Source of the DNA: Salinispirillum marinum
GTDB taxonomy: Bacteria; Pseudomonadota; Gammaproteobacteria; Pseudomonadales; Natronospirillaceae
DNA: 64,000 bases
NCBI RefSeq assembly: GCF_042651565.1
Contig: NZ_JBHSDF010000003.1
Strand: one strand, 5' to 3'
Made by a program: the position numbers and the translations under genes. Below, piece by piece: positions 18,844-27,115 of the stretch (within the stretch, counting starts at the first letter, position 1; every line of letters starts with the position of its first letter). The notes under the pieces are model-generated. The model saw only the letters and a list, made by a program, of their open reading frames with translations, was not told where the DNA came from and did no database searches.

Positions 18844-19746
18844 GTGACTACGCATCGTTGGTTCGATTGGGCTTTATTGCTGAGCTTATCGTTGGCTTGG
18901 GGCTTTACCTTTGTACTCATCTCCGTGGCTTTACACAGTTTTCCACCCATGACCTTGGTGTCCATCCGGTTGATCACGGGTGCGCTAACGCTTTACATTG
19001 TCCTGCGTTGGCAGGGGCTACGTCTCCCGACGGGATGGGCTTGGTGGCGGCGTTTTGCAACGCTGGCGGCCGTGGGTAACATTGTGCCCTTCACCCTGAT
19101 TTCTTGGGGTGAGCTTTATATTTCCAGCAGCTTAGCGGGGATTTTGATGGCGTTAATGCCCATCAGTGTGATGATTTTGGCGCATTTCTTTGTCGCCAAC
19201 GAACGCATTACGCCGCGCAAGGCCACCGGCTTTATTTTGGGCTTGGTGGGAGTGCTGGTTTTGGTCGGCACGGAAGCCCTTACCGGCTTGGGTGGCATCA
19301 ACCTGTTAGCGCAGGTCGCGATCATTGCTGCTACGCTGTGTTATGCCGTGAACAGCATCATCACCAAGCGATTGCCGACCGTGCATGTTTTGGTGGCAGC
19401 CACCGGCACCTTGGTAGCGGGTAGTTTGATCCTCACGCCGCTAGCGCTGTGGGTGGACCAGCCTTGGCAAAACAGCATTCAACCGGGTGCTATGGCCGCT
19501 GTCTTGGTGTTGGGTGTGATGTCGACCGGGCTAGCAACTTGGGTTTATTTTCTGATTGTCGCGCGCCGAGGCCCCAGTTTTTTATCGATGATCAACTACA
19601 TCATCCCGGTGGTGGCGTTTGGCGCTGGGGTATGGCTACTGAGTGAGCCCGCCAGCGTACAAAAATTCATTGCCTTGGGAACGATATTTGCGGGCATTGC
19701 GATCAGTCAAACGAAGCGCTCGCGCAAAACCGCGCCACACCCTTAA
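18844..19746 (+). CDS. DMT (EamA-type) transporter
   Basis: This is an approximately 300-residue protein with ten predicted membrane segments in two EamA repeats, including LSLAWGFTFVLISVAL near the N-terminus, typical of metabolite exporters such as RhtA-like proteins. I choose the GTG at 18844, which has AAGGA about 10 bases upstream, over an earlier TTG at 18814 that lies inside a dyad. It is convergent with the 2-hydroxyacid dehydrogenase gene and overlaps it by 4 bases. It is distinct in sequence from the DMT gene at 120-983. Substrate unknown. Confidence 0.82.
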   Translation: MTTHRWFDWALLLSLSLAWGFTFVLISVALHSFPPMTLVSIRLITGALTLYIVLRWQGLRLPTGWAWWRRFATLAAVGNIVPFTLISWGELYISSSLAGILMALMPISVMILAHFFVANERITPRKATGFILGLVGVLVLVGTEALTGLGGINLLAQVAIIAATLCYAVNSIITKRLPTVHVLVAATGTLVAGSLILTPLALWVDQPWQNSIQPGAMAAVLVLGVMSTGLATWVYFLIVARRGPSFLSMINYIIPVVAFGAGVWLLSEPASVQKFIALGTIFAGIAISQTKRSRKTAPHP

Positions 19747-20693
19747 CCTTGGTAGGTGGTCACAAAAGCATTTATTCGGGTGATCACCTGCGCCATCAAA
19801 GCGGTGATCGCCTCGTCCGAGCTCCACGCAATGTGCGGAGTGATGATGACGTTTGGCTCGTCCATCACAGCACACAAGGGATTTTCTGCACGCAGCGGCT
19901 CGGCGCTCACCACATCAAGGGCGACGCCACCTAAATGACCGCTGGATATTGCCTGCACCAGATCGGCTTCATTCACTAATCCGCCACGTGATGGGTTAAG
20001 CAACAGAGCACCAGGTTTCATGCGTTGCAGGAAGACTGAATTGACCATGCCGGCGTTGTCGTCCGTTAGCGGGCAACACAGCACCAAGGCGTCTAACGTA
20101 GGCAGAGTCGCGTTTAGGTCATGGTAGCCGCTGCGGACTTTGCCCGCGGTAGGGCGTTCTAAAAACAAGACATTACTGCCCATGGCCTGTAAGCGATCAG
20201 CCACGCCTTGCCCAATGGCACCACGGCCCAAAATGCCTACGGTCATGGTACGTACTTCGCGCACAGGTGCGGTCCGCAATGCAAAGAATTCACTGTCTAA
20301 CCAACCGCGTGCTTCTTGAATGCGTCGATACGCCGTATGGCTCTGCACCAAGCTGAACAACTGACCGACCACCCATTCCGGCACAGCATGGCGGGCATAG
20401 CCTTGCACATTCCCCACGCCAATGCCGAGTTCACGGCAGGCATCGATATCCACATTGTTCATGCCAGTGGCGCTGACCTGCACGTATTTCAATTTCGGGC
20501 ATTGCGTCAACACCGCACGGTCCAGTACCACTTTATTGGTGATGGCGATATCGGTGTTTTGCAAACGCTCGACCACGGCATCCGGTGATGTATTGTGGTG
20601 CGCCTGCCAAACATGGGCGAAATCGGGCGCTTCCCATTGTATGTGCGGAGGTATGGTGCCCTGATCCAGAAAGGTAATGTGCCAAGGTTGCAT
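19743..20693 (-). CDS. D-2-hydroxyacid dehydrogenase (NAD-dependent)
   Basis: This 316-residue enzyme has the nucleotide-binding motif LGRGAIGQGVADRL in mid-protein. The catalytic Arg is in NPSRGGLV, the Glu in VVSAEPL and the His in ITPHIAWSS, so the R-E-H triad is complete. It belongs to the glycerate/hydroxypyruvate/lactate dehydrogenase group, which interconverts 2-keto and D-2-hydroxy acids. The neighbourhood does not fix the substrate. It is separated by 36 bases from the small gene upstream. Confidence 0.88.
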   Translation of the reverse strand: MQPWHITFLDQGTIPPHIQWEAPDFAHVWQAHHNTSPDAVVERLQNTDIAITNKVVLDRAVLTQCPKLKYVQVSATGMNNVDIDACRELGIGVGNVQGYARHAVPEWVVGQLFSLVQSHTAYRRIQEARGWLDSEFFALRTAPVREVRTMTVGILGRGAIGQGVADRLQAMGSNVLFLERPTAGKVRSGYHDLNATLPTLDALVLCCPLTDDNAGMVNSVFLQRMKPGALLLNPSRGGLVNEADLVQAISSGHLGGVALDVVSAEPLRAENPLCAVMDEPNVIITPHIAWSSDEAITALMAQVITRINAFVTTYQG

Positions 20694-20729
20694 CGCAAGT
20701 CGCCCTCGTACAGGTAGGTTGTGTCGCTA

Positions 20730-20957
20730 TCAAATAGACAAATCGAACGGCGGCGACACGCCTTCTGGCCCGTTGATCATTTCTGTGTAAGCGGTGTGGT
20801 GGATCAGCCGTGCTTTAGCACGAAAACGTTTGGGAATTTGGTCCCGCGCCCGGCTTAGGCTAGGATAGGGCTGATCACCCAAGGGGTATTTCTGTTCGCC
20901 ATCCACCAGCCACACACGGTATCCCGCTGGGCTGGCTTCGATGATGTAATCGCGCAT
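20730..20957 (-). CDS. Small conserved-looking protein, possibly DUF6482-like
   Basis: This is 75 residues with no signal peptide or membrane segment. The ATG is preceded by GGGAG at 6 bases. The end, HHTAYTEMINGPEGVSPPFDLS, resembles the C-terminus of DUF6482-type small proteins of pseudomonads (pattern H-x-x-Y-x-E-M-I), but I am not certain. It is basic in the middle (PKRFRAKARLIHH). It lies between galU and the 2-hydroxyacid dehydrogenase on the same strand. Function unknown. Confidence 0.6.
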   Translation of the reverse strand: MRDYIIEASPAGYRVWLVDGEQKYPLGDQPYPSLSRARDQIPKRFRAKARLIHHTAYTEMINGPEGVSPPFDLSI

Positions 20958-21000
20958 GATGCTCCCGTTTTATGAACCTGAAAGCGTCGCGCCGATTGAA

Positions 21001-21840
21001 TTACGCTTCGCCTTCTTTGTAGAAATGCTCGTAAACATAGTTTGTTGCTTCAACAAAGCCATCTACGCTACCGCAGTCAAATCGGGTTCCTCTGAATTTG
21101 TACGCCATCACACAACCATCCTGTGCCTGCTTCAGCAAGGCATCGGTGAGTTGGATTTCGTTATTCTTACCCGGCTTGGTTTCACGCAGAATGTCAAAGA
21201 TATCCGGGGTCAGAATGTAGCGCCCAATAATGGCTAAATTTGACGGAGCTTCGCCTTTAGCCGGTTTTTCCACCATATCATCAACCCGGTACAGGCCGTT
21301 TTTCATCGCCTCGCCTGCGATCACGCCGTACTTGTGAATTTCATCTTCCGGCACTTCCATCACGGCAACAATGCTGCAACGGAACTGCTTGTAGATTTTC
21401 ACCATCTGCGCCATCACGTTGTCTTCGCCGGGCAGCGGCAAACAAAGATCGTCGGCCAACACGACCCCGAAAGCTTCATTGCCGATCAAGGTTTCGCCGG
21501 TCAAAATGGCGTGACCTAAGCCTTTCATTTCCGCTTGGCGGGTAAATGAAAACTGCGCATTCGCCATGACGTGACGAATGGATTTCAAATAGCTCTCTTT
21601 GCTGGAACCGGAAATTTGGTGCTCCAGTTCGTAAGATATGTCGAAGTGGTCAGCGATGGCGCGTTTACCGCGGCCGGTCACAAAACCGATGCGGTTGAGG
21701 TCGGCCTCTATCGCTTCTTCAACACCGTACTGCACCAACGGCTTGTTGACGATGGGCATCATTTCTTTGGCCAAAGCCTTGGTAGCGGGTAAAAAGCGCG
21801 TGCCGTAGCCGCCGACAGGAAATAAACACTTGTTAATCAT
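21001..21840 (-). CDS. galU: UTP-glucose-1-phosphate uridylyltransferase
   Basis: This 279-residue enzyme forms UDP-glucose from UTP and glucose-1-phosphate. The N-terminus MINKCLFPVGGYGTRFLP holds the nucleotidyltransferase G-G-x-G-T-R signature, and KEMMPIVNKPLVQY and VVLADDLCL follow as in bacterial GalU. I start at the ATG at 21838-21840 with AAAGGA upstream; the frame opens 25 codons earlier. It sits back to back with the GH13_18 phosphorylase gene and near gpgS. It may supply UDP-glucose to the glucosylglycerate pathway as well as to envelope sugars. Confidence 0.93.
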   Translation of the reverse strand: MINKCLFPVGGYGTRFLPATKALAKEMMPIVNKPLVQYGVEEAIEADLNRIGFVTGRGKRAIADHFDISYELEHQISGSSKESYLKSIRHVMANAQFSFTRQAEMKGLGHAILTGETLIGNEAFGVVLADDLCLPLPGEDNVMAQMVKIYKQFRCSIVAVMEVPEDEIHKYGVIAGEAMKNGLYRVDDMVEKPAKGEAPSNLAIIGRYILTPDIFDILRETKPGKNNEIQLTDALLKQAQDGCVMAYKFRGTRFDCGSVDGFVEATNYVYEHFYKEGEA

Positions 21841-22066
21841 TACCGATCCTTTCACGTTCCAGTTGATGTATTCATTACCCGAGCAAATGCCATGCCGGGC
21901 TTTTCTTGTTACCAATCACTTTGTGCAATCATGCCAAACGGCGCAGTGCCAAAGGGCATAGAACCTGCATAGGCTCTATACAGTGATGACTTACATGCTC
22001 GCATAACTTATGCGGCGCTAAGCCATTGAACCCCTTGGTTAATGGGCAATGCTGTTGGAGAACGCC

Positions 22067-23821
22067 ATGACTCAACCTTCTCGACCCCTCAGTGAGCGCC
22101 TGCGTGACCACTGCCGTCATTTATACCCGGACGATGTTGTGGCACGCATTGTCCCACAGATTATCGCCATGGTCGATGACGGTGCAGCGCACCATAAAGG
22201 TGCAAAAACGCCTGTCTTGGACGAGCGGAGCGTGCTGCTGATCACCTACGGACATACGCTACAACGCCCCGATGAAACGCCACTGCAAACCCTACGACAG
22301 TTCATCGACCAACACTTGCCCGAAATGTCGTATGTGCACATCTTACCCTTCTTTCCTTACAGTTCTGATGACGGCTTCTCCGTTATTGATTATTTGATGG
22401 TCGACCCGGCATTGGGCACCTGGGCGGACATTGCTGCCCTAGGAGAAGACCGGGCCCTTATGTTCGACTTTGTGCTGAATCATATTTCGCGCGAGAGCGT
22501 CTGGTTCGCCGACTATGTGTCCAACCACCCGCCGGGCAACCAATATTTTATTGAACTGGATCCGGATACCGATGTTCGAGAGGTCGTGCGTCCGCGCAGC
22601 CAAGCCTTGTTAACGCCCATCTATACCCGTCGTGGTATTAATCATGTCTGGGCCACATTTTCACCGGACCAAATTGACCTGAACTACGCCAACCCGGATG
22701 TGCTGTTGGATATGATCAGTATCTTTATCACTTATCTCAACAAGGGAGCCAGCCTAACGCGCTTGGATGCCGTCGCCTTTTTGTGGAAGACTTTGGGCAC
22801 ACGCTGTATTCACCTGCCGCAAACCCATGAAGTCGTCAAACTGCTGCGCACCATCAATGATGCGGTCAGGCCCGGCAGTTTATTGATTACCGAAACCAAT
22901 GTGCCGCACGAAGAAAACTTATCGTACTTCGGCAACGTGATAGAGCACCCCGAACAGCCCGGTGAATACATCGGCGATGAAGCGCATCTGGTCTACCAAT
23001 TTGCCCTTCCGCCCCTGATCTTGTACACCATGAACAGAGGCAATGCCGACTTGTTGACCAACTGGGCCCAGTCATTGGCACCGCCACCGCCGGGCTGTAC
23101 CTTCTTGAATTTTACCGCCTCGCACGATGGTATTGGCCTGCGGGCGCTGGAAGGCATCCTGCCTGAACATGAAATTGCCAGCCTGATCGACAGCATGCAG
23201 CAGTTTGGCGGCTATGTGAGCATGAAGGCGAACGCCGATGGCACCGATTCGCCTTATGAAATCAACATCAGTTATTTCGATGCGATGATGGGCACCCGGC
23301 GTGGCCCGGATAGCCTGCAAATAGAACGTTTTCTCTGTGCGCAAAGCATCATGCTAGTGCTGCAAGGGCTGCCCGCGTTCTACATTCATTCTTTATTAGG
23401 CACTCCGAATGATCAACGTGGCGTAGAAGTCACCGGGCGGTTGCGTTCCATTAACCGTAAACGCTGGCAATGGGATGAACTAGAACAAGTTCTGGAAACG
23501 CCGCATGGCGCACAGCATTTGGTGCATCATGAACTACGGCGACGCATTCGTATTCGACAGCAATACCCGGCATTTAGCCCGTCCAGTGCCCAAAAAATTC
23601 ATGATTTGGACTCGCGGTTGTTTATTGTGCAACGCGGCAATGGCGAAGAATCTGTATGGTGCGTGTGCAACACCACCGCGCAGGATGTGGAGTTGCCGTT
23701 GGTGAAAATTCTGCATCAGATGGAAGGCCAAGCGCTGGACCTGCTGACGGAACAGCACCACGCGCTGGAGAAGTCCGTCACCCTGTTGCCGTATCAGACG
23801 ATGTGGTTGACCTTTGAGTAA
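22067..23821 (+). CDS. GH13_18 sucrose-phosphorylase-type enzyme, probable glucosylglycerate phosphorylase
   Basis: This is a 584-residue alpha-amylase-clan protein. The nucleophile is D234 in LTRLDAV, the acid/base is E276 in LITETNVPHEENLSYFG, and the transition-state stabiliser sits in FTASHDGIG. This set of motifs fits GH13 subfamily 18, the phosphorylases of sucrose, sucrose-6-phosphate and glucosylglycerate. The nearby gpgS and phosphatase genes point to glucosylglycerate as substrate, cleaved by phosphate to glucose-1-phosphate and glycerate. That specificity is inference from context. The ATG at 22067 has GGAGA 6 bases upstream; the frame also opens at 22049. It is convergent with gpgS. 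Confidence 0.85.
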   Translation: MTQPSRPLSERLRDHCRHLYPDDVVARIVPQIIAMVDDGAAHHKGAKTPVLDERSVLLITYGHTLQRPDETPLQTLRQFIDQHLPEMSYVHILPFFPYSSDDGFSVIDYLMVDPALGTWADIAALGEDRALMFDFVLNHISRESVWFADYVSNHPPGNQYFIELDPDTDVREVVRPRSQALLTPIYTRRGINHVWATFSPDQIDLNYANPDVLLDMISIFITYLNKGASLTRLDAVAFLWKTLGTRCIHLPQTHEVVKLLRTINDAVRPGSLLITETNVPHEENLSYFGNVIEHPEQPGEYIGDEAHLVYQFALPPLILYTMNRGNADLLTNWAQSLAPPPPGCTFLNFTASHDGIGLRALEGILPEHEIASLIDSMQQFGGYVSMKANADGTDSPYEINISYFDAMMGTRRGPDSLQIERFLCAQSIMLVLQGLPAFYIHSLLGTPNDQRGVEVTGRLRSINRKRWQWDELEQVLETPHGAQHLVHHELRRRIRIRQQYPAFSPSSAQKIHDLDSRLFIVQRGNGEESVWCVCNTTAQDVELPLVKILHQMEGQALDLLTEQHHALEKSVTLLPYQTMWLTFE

Positions 23822-23963
23822 TGGTTAAATCCTCGGCCCCGGCATGGACTTTCGGGGCATGCCTCCGGCGCTCCACGGCAGGCCGGGAGTCGCGCCTTGA
23901 GGCATCCCCCTACGTCCATTGCCTGGCTGGCTCGCCCCTCTACTGATCATATCGTTAGATGAC

Positions 23964-25175
23964 TTACCGGTTATCGAGCTCCACCGCGTCGTAAATCTGT
24001 TCTAACACATCCGGTATAGCCGCTTGAATCCGGTTCCAACTCGGAATGAAGGGCGTCGCCATTGGGTTATCCAGAAACTCTTTGCCCGCGTCCATTACAT
24101 TGCTAGCGAACAACTCCACCGCTTCTTCCTCGGCGTGGCGGTCCACCTTCAAGCCGTTGAACATCGCGGTATCGTAATACAGGCCGACAAAATCCAGGGC
24201 AATGCGGTAATAGGTCGCTTTGATGGTGCGAATATGTTCTTCCGTAAACACCTGCCCGTTGGTGGCCAATTTGCGGAAAACCGCCTTGCTGATGTCGCGG
24301 CTCATTTTTGACAAGCCTGCTTGCGCGTCCTCTTTCGACAGTGGCTGGTGCTTGTGATCGTACACATCGGCAATATCGACCTGGCAAATACTGCGGTTGG
24401 AATAATTGCGGAATAACTCACTCAACACACCAATTTCCAAGCCCCAGTCACTGGGGATGCGCATATTAGGAATGACATCCGTGCGCAATGAAAATTCACC
24501 CGATAAGGCATAGCGAAAACTGTCGAGGTAGTCCAAAAACGGGTCCGGCCCACACACTTTGCGTAACGCACGAATCAGCGGCGACACCAATAAACGGCAT
24601 ACCCGCCCGTTCAGTTTGTTGTCGGCCACGCGTGCGTAATAGCCCTTACAAAATTGGTAACGATAGGCGGGGTTCGCCACCGGGTAAATCAAACGTGCCA
24701 GCATGCTGCGTGAATAGGTCTTTATGTCGCAATCGTGCATCGCCACCGCTTTGGACTTGCCGGACGCCAAAATATAGCCGTAGCAGTACCATACGTTACG
24801 CCCCTTACCCATTTCACGCGGGGCTAATTCCAAGTCCGCTAGTTGTTTATCAATGGCGCGCAACCGCGGGCCATCCTGCCAGAGAATTTTCACCGGCTGG
24901 TTTAAGCGGCCGAAATATTCTTTGGCGTGTTCAAACTCTTCTCGGGTTGCCCGGTCAAGCCCGACCACAATCTCATTCAGATAATTCACTGAGGAGAGTT
25001 CCTGCACAATGTTTTCCAGCGCAGGCTGCGCCAATTCGGAATACAGCGATGGCAACACCAGAGCCATGGGGCTGGTGCGCGAAAAACTGCGCAGTTCTGC
25101 CTCCAAACTCTCCACCGGTCGATCGACAATGTTGTGTAAGTTGGCGATGACGCCGTTTTGAAAGAAATCAGCCAT
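23964..25175 (-). CDS. gpgS: Glucosyl-3-phosphoglycerate synthase (GT81-type glycosyltransferase)
   Basis: This 403-residue cytoplasmic glycosyltransferase transfers glucose from an NDP donor to 3-phosphoglycerate. The metal-binding D148-C-D150 lies in AMHDCDIKTY, and the acceptor region IPSDWGLEIGVLSEL is present. The family start MADFFQNGVIANLHNI matches bacterial GpgS proteins. The frame is open for 121 codons further upstream. However, the ATG at 25173-25175 has a GAGGA site and overlaps the phosphatase gene by 8 bases, so the two are probably translationally coupled. The product is dephosphorylated by the neighbouring phosphatase to glucosylglycerate, an osmolyte. Confidence 0.88.
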   Translation of the reverse strand: MADFFQNGVIANLHNIVDRPVESLEAELRSFSRTSPMALVLPSLYSELAQPALENIVQELSSVNYLNEIVVGLDRATREEFEHAKEYFGRLNQPVKILWQDGPRLRAIDKQLADLELAPREMGKGRNVWYCYGYILASGKSKAVAMHDCDIKTYSRSMLARLIYPVANPAYRYQFCKGYYARVADNKLNGRVCRLLVSPLIRALRKVCGPDPFLDYLDSFRYALSGEFSLRTDVIPNMRIPSDWGLEIGVLSELFRNYSNRSICQVDIADVYDHKHQPLSKEDAQAGLSKMSRDISKAVFRKLATNGQVFTEEHIRTIKATYYRIALDFVGLYYDTAMFNGLKVDRHAEEEAVELFASNVMDAGKEFLDNPMATPFIPSWNRIQAAIPDVLEQIYDAVELDNR

Positions 25176-26004
25176 GTTGTTGCTCCTCAGATGACAACCA
25201 ATACGACAAGCCTTCCGACCAACCCTCAGGCCCGGCATGTTGAGTGAAGTAGACATAGGGTTGTTGAACGTTGACGTGTGTGCCCTTGGCATTGCAGATG
25301 GCGACGGCGCGGTCGGCGGCTTCCAACATCGGGATATCGTTGCCGCCATCACCCAACGCCAGAGTGCGCGCAGCTGTACCCCAAAGAGCTTCCAGCCATG
25401 CCATACCGGTTGCCTTGGTGGTGTGATCACTGATGTGCAGAAACCGCCCACCTTGTTGAACCTGTAAATCCGCCGCTTGGGCAAGGGTGATGAATTGCTG
25501 CAAGGATGAGCGCGAACCTTCCCACAGCAGAGGCTCACTGCTCTGCCGCTGCTGCGCCCGGACCGCTTCGTCCGGGCTTAAGCTGGTCCACTGTACGATG
25601 GTGCCAGGGTCCACATCGTGGAAACCCCGAAAGTCGAAACCATGGCCACGGCGTACATCGTCCAACCATGCACAAAGCGCGTCATAACTGCGTCCTAACA
25701 GGACGCCACTGACTTCCCGGCCGGTCCAATGTGGCAAATGCGTATGCCAGTAAACGTGTGTGTTGGGCAGTAGCACCATGCCACCATTTTCCACGACGGC
25801 ATAGCCATCTACCTTCAATTCCGTTAACCATACCGCGACCTCAGCGGCGGTCTTGCTGGTATTGGGAATCAGCGGAATGCCTTGAGCCGTGAGCCGGTCT
25901 AACCAGGGCTTGGCGGGCAACCAATCGTAGGTATGATGATCCAATAGGGAACCATCAAGGTCGGTATAAATGCGCCAAGGGTGTGTCGGCTCATGCTGTT
26001 CCAT
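25168..26004 (-). CDS. Mannosyl/glucosyl-3-phosphoglycerate phosphatase (HAD-IIB)
   Basis: This 278-residue HAD-superfamily phosphatase has motif I D15-L-D17-G-S-L-L-D, motif II in PNTSKTAAEV, the motif III Lys in TTKATGMAW and motif IV LALGDGGNDIPML, all intact. The family (MpgP/GpgP, YedP-like) removes phosphate from glycosyl-3-phosphoglycerates. As first gene of a two-gene unit with gpgS it most likely makes glucosylglycerate. GGGGA precedes the ATG at 26002-26004. A dyad in the leader at 26012-26046 may regulate it. Confidence 0.88.
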   Translation of the reverse strand: MEQHEPTHPWRIYTDLDGSLLDHHTYDWLPAKPWLDRLTAQGIPLIPNTSKTAAEVAVWLTELKVDGYAVVENGGMVLLPNTHVYWHTHLPHWTGREVSGVLLGRSYDALCAWLDDVRRGHGFDFRGFHDVDPGTIVQWTSLSPDEAVRAQQRQSSEPLLWEGSRSSLQQFITLAQAADLQVQQGGRFLHISDHTTKATGMAWLEALWGTAARTLALGDGGNDIPMLEAADRAVAICNAKGTHVNVQQPYVYFTQHAGPEGWSEGLSYWLSSEEQQHG

Positions 26005-26011
26005 AGTGTCC

Positions 26012-26046
26012 CCATCTTTGTGCGTACAAAGACCTATTCAAGATGG
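26012..26046 (-). promoter_or_regulatory. Nested inverted repeats in the leader of the glucosylglycerate synthesis genes
   Basis: CTTTGT at 26016-26021 pairs with ACAAAG at 26026-26031 across a 4-base loop. A wider pair, CCATCTT (26012-26018) and AAGATGG (26040-26046), encloses it. The two pairings overlap at the left arm, so they are mutually exclusive. They lie 8 to 42 bases before the phosphatase ATG and could be an operator or a leader RNA switch. Confidence 0.35.
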
Positions 26047-26276
26047 GTGCCAACCCGGTTTTTGGGCCAAATAGCAATGGAAGGCGCATTTTTGGTGCAA
26101 AAACATCAGGCACAGAAGGATAGAATGCACCACATCTGTGCACAGGGGATGATTAAGGCGCTTTGCCGCAGTAATTCGGCCGCCACCCTTAATAAATTCA
26201 CTCGATGGCCGATGATACTAGGAGTCAGGGAAATATTTATTTACACTAAGCACAAAAAATAGGCTATTACATACTC

Positions 26277-27053
26277 ATGAACGGCATCGTTCCCATTTTA
26301 CTTGTCTTGGTTGCTGTCGGCGTTGTTGGCGTCATGGCGTTCATGCATTTCAAATATGGCAGTAGTCAATCCAAACGCGAACGCTTGTTGAGCATTGCCA
26401 ACGACAACAAGAAGTTGCAAAACCTGTTGCGCACCATGCCCGGCAATTATTTGTCGAAGGACTTGCGCGACTTCATGTACCGCACCATCATCAATAACTA
26501 CAAAACATTAATCAAAGAAGATCGCCGCAGCCGCTTTCTGCAATCCGATCTGAACGAAATTACCGCACAACGCCAAGCGTTCCTTGAAGGGCGGCTCAAA
26601 CCACCGGCCGAACCGGTGATTGAAGTAGAGCATGCGAATGCAGCACGAGCTGGCTTAAAGTCGATGTTCGGGCACATCAAGCGAGCCTATGAAGACCGGC
26701 AACTTAAAGGCCAGGAAGCACAAGCACTGGTGGCCGAAGTCGAACACCGACTGGTCATTACCGCGGCGGACTTTTTCCGCTCGCGCGCCCGGCATGCGCA
26801 CAAGAAAAAACGCTACCGTGAAGCCATGGCGCTGTGGCGGAAGTCCATTGAAAACATTTCCGGGTCTAAATTCGTCGGGCAGTACAAGCAACGGATTCTA
26901 GAGGGACGCGCCAAGATCAAGGAAATTGAAAAAGAATGGAAAGAGCAAAACAAAGAGGCGGCCGAAGCACGCTCGGAGGTACTGGCAGAAAAATTGGATG
27001 AATGGGCCAGCGCCGAAGATGAATGGAAGAAAAAACAGGTGTACGATGACTGA
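26277..27053 (+). CDS. Unrecognised membrane-anchored helical protein
   Basis: This 258-residue protein has one N-terminal membrane segment (about residues 4-24, PILLVLVAVGVVGVMAFMHF). The rest is a highly charged, mainly helical cytoplasmic part. The last 60 residues (KIKEIEKEWKEQNKEAAEA and onward) look like a coiled coil, and basic KKKRYREAMALWRK lies before it. I do not recognise the family. It is followed after 62 bases by alaA on the same strand. It could be a scaffold or envelope-organising protein; no enzyme motif is visible. Confidence 0.75.
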   Translation: MNGIVPILLVLVAVGVVGVMAFMHFKYGSSQSKRERLLSIANDNKKLQNLLRTMPGNYLSKDLRDFMYRTIINNYKTLIKEDRRSRFLQSDLNEITAQRQAFLEGRLKPPAEPVIEVEHANAARAGLKSMFGHIKRAYEDRQLKGQEAQALVAEVEHRLVITAADFFRSRARHAHKKKRYREAMALWRKSIENISGSKFVGQYKQRILEGRAKIKEIEKEWKEQNKEAAEARSEVLAEKLDEWASAEDEWKKKQVYDD

Positions 27054-27115
27054 CCCGCTGACCCTGCGTCAGCATTGTTAACCTCTTTCACTTACCCTGG
27101 TGCGGACCCGTCAGA

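Noticed and set aside
23822..23963. GC-rich inverted segments between the GH13_18 gene and gpgS
   Set aside because: Several short pairings are possible but none is dominant, and the ruvA-ruvC repeat core is absent; at most a weak bidirectional terminator.
24488..25150. A 220-residue plus-strand frame opposite gpgS
   Set aside because: It lies wholly within gpgS, is rich in Pro/Arg/Cys, has no ribosome site and shows no family features.
25981..26262. A 93-residue plus-strand frame upstream of the 26277 gene
   Set aside because: Composition is unlike a protein, it overlaps the phosphatase start on the other strand and has no ribosome site.
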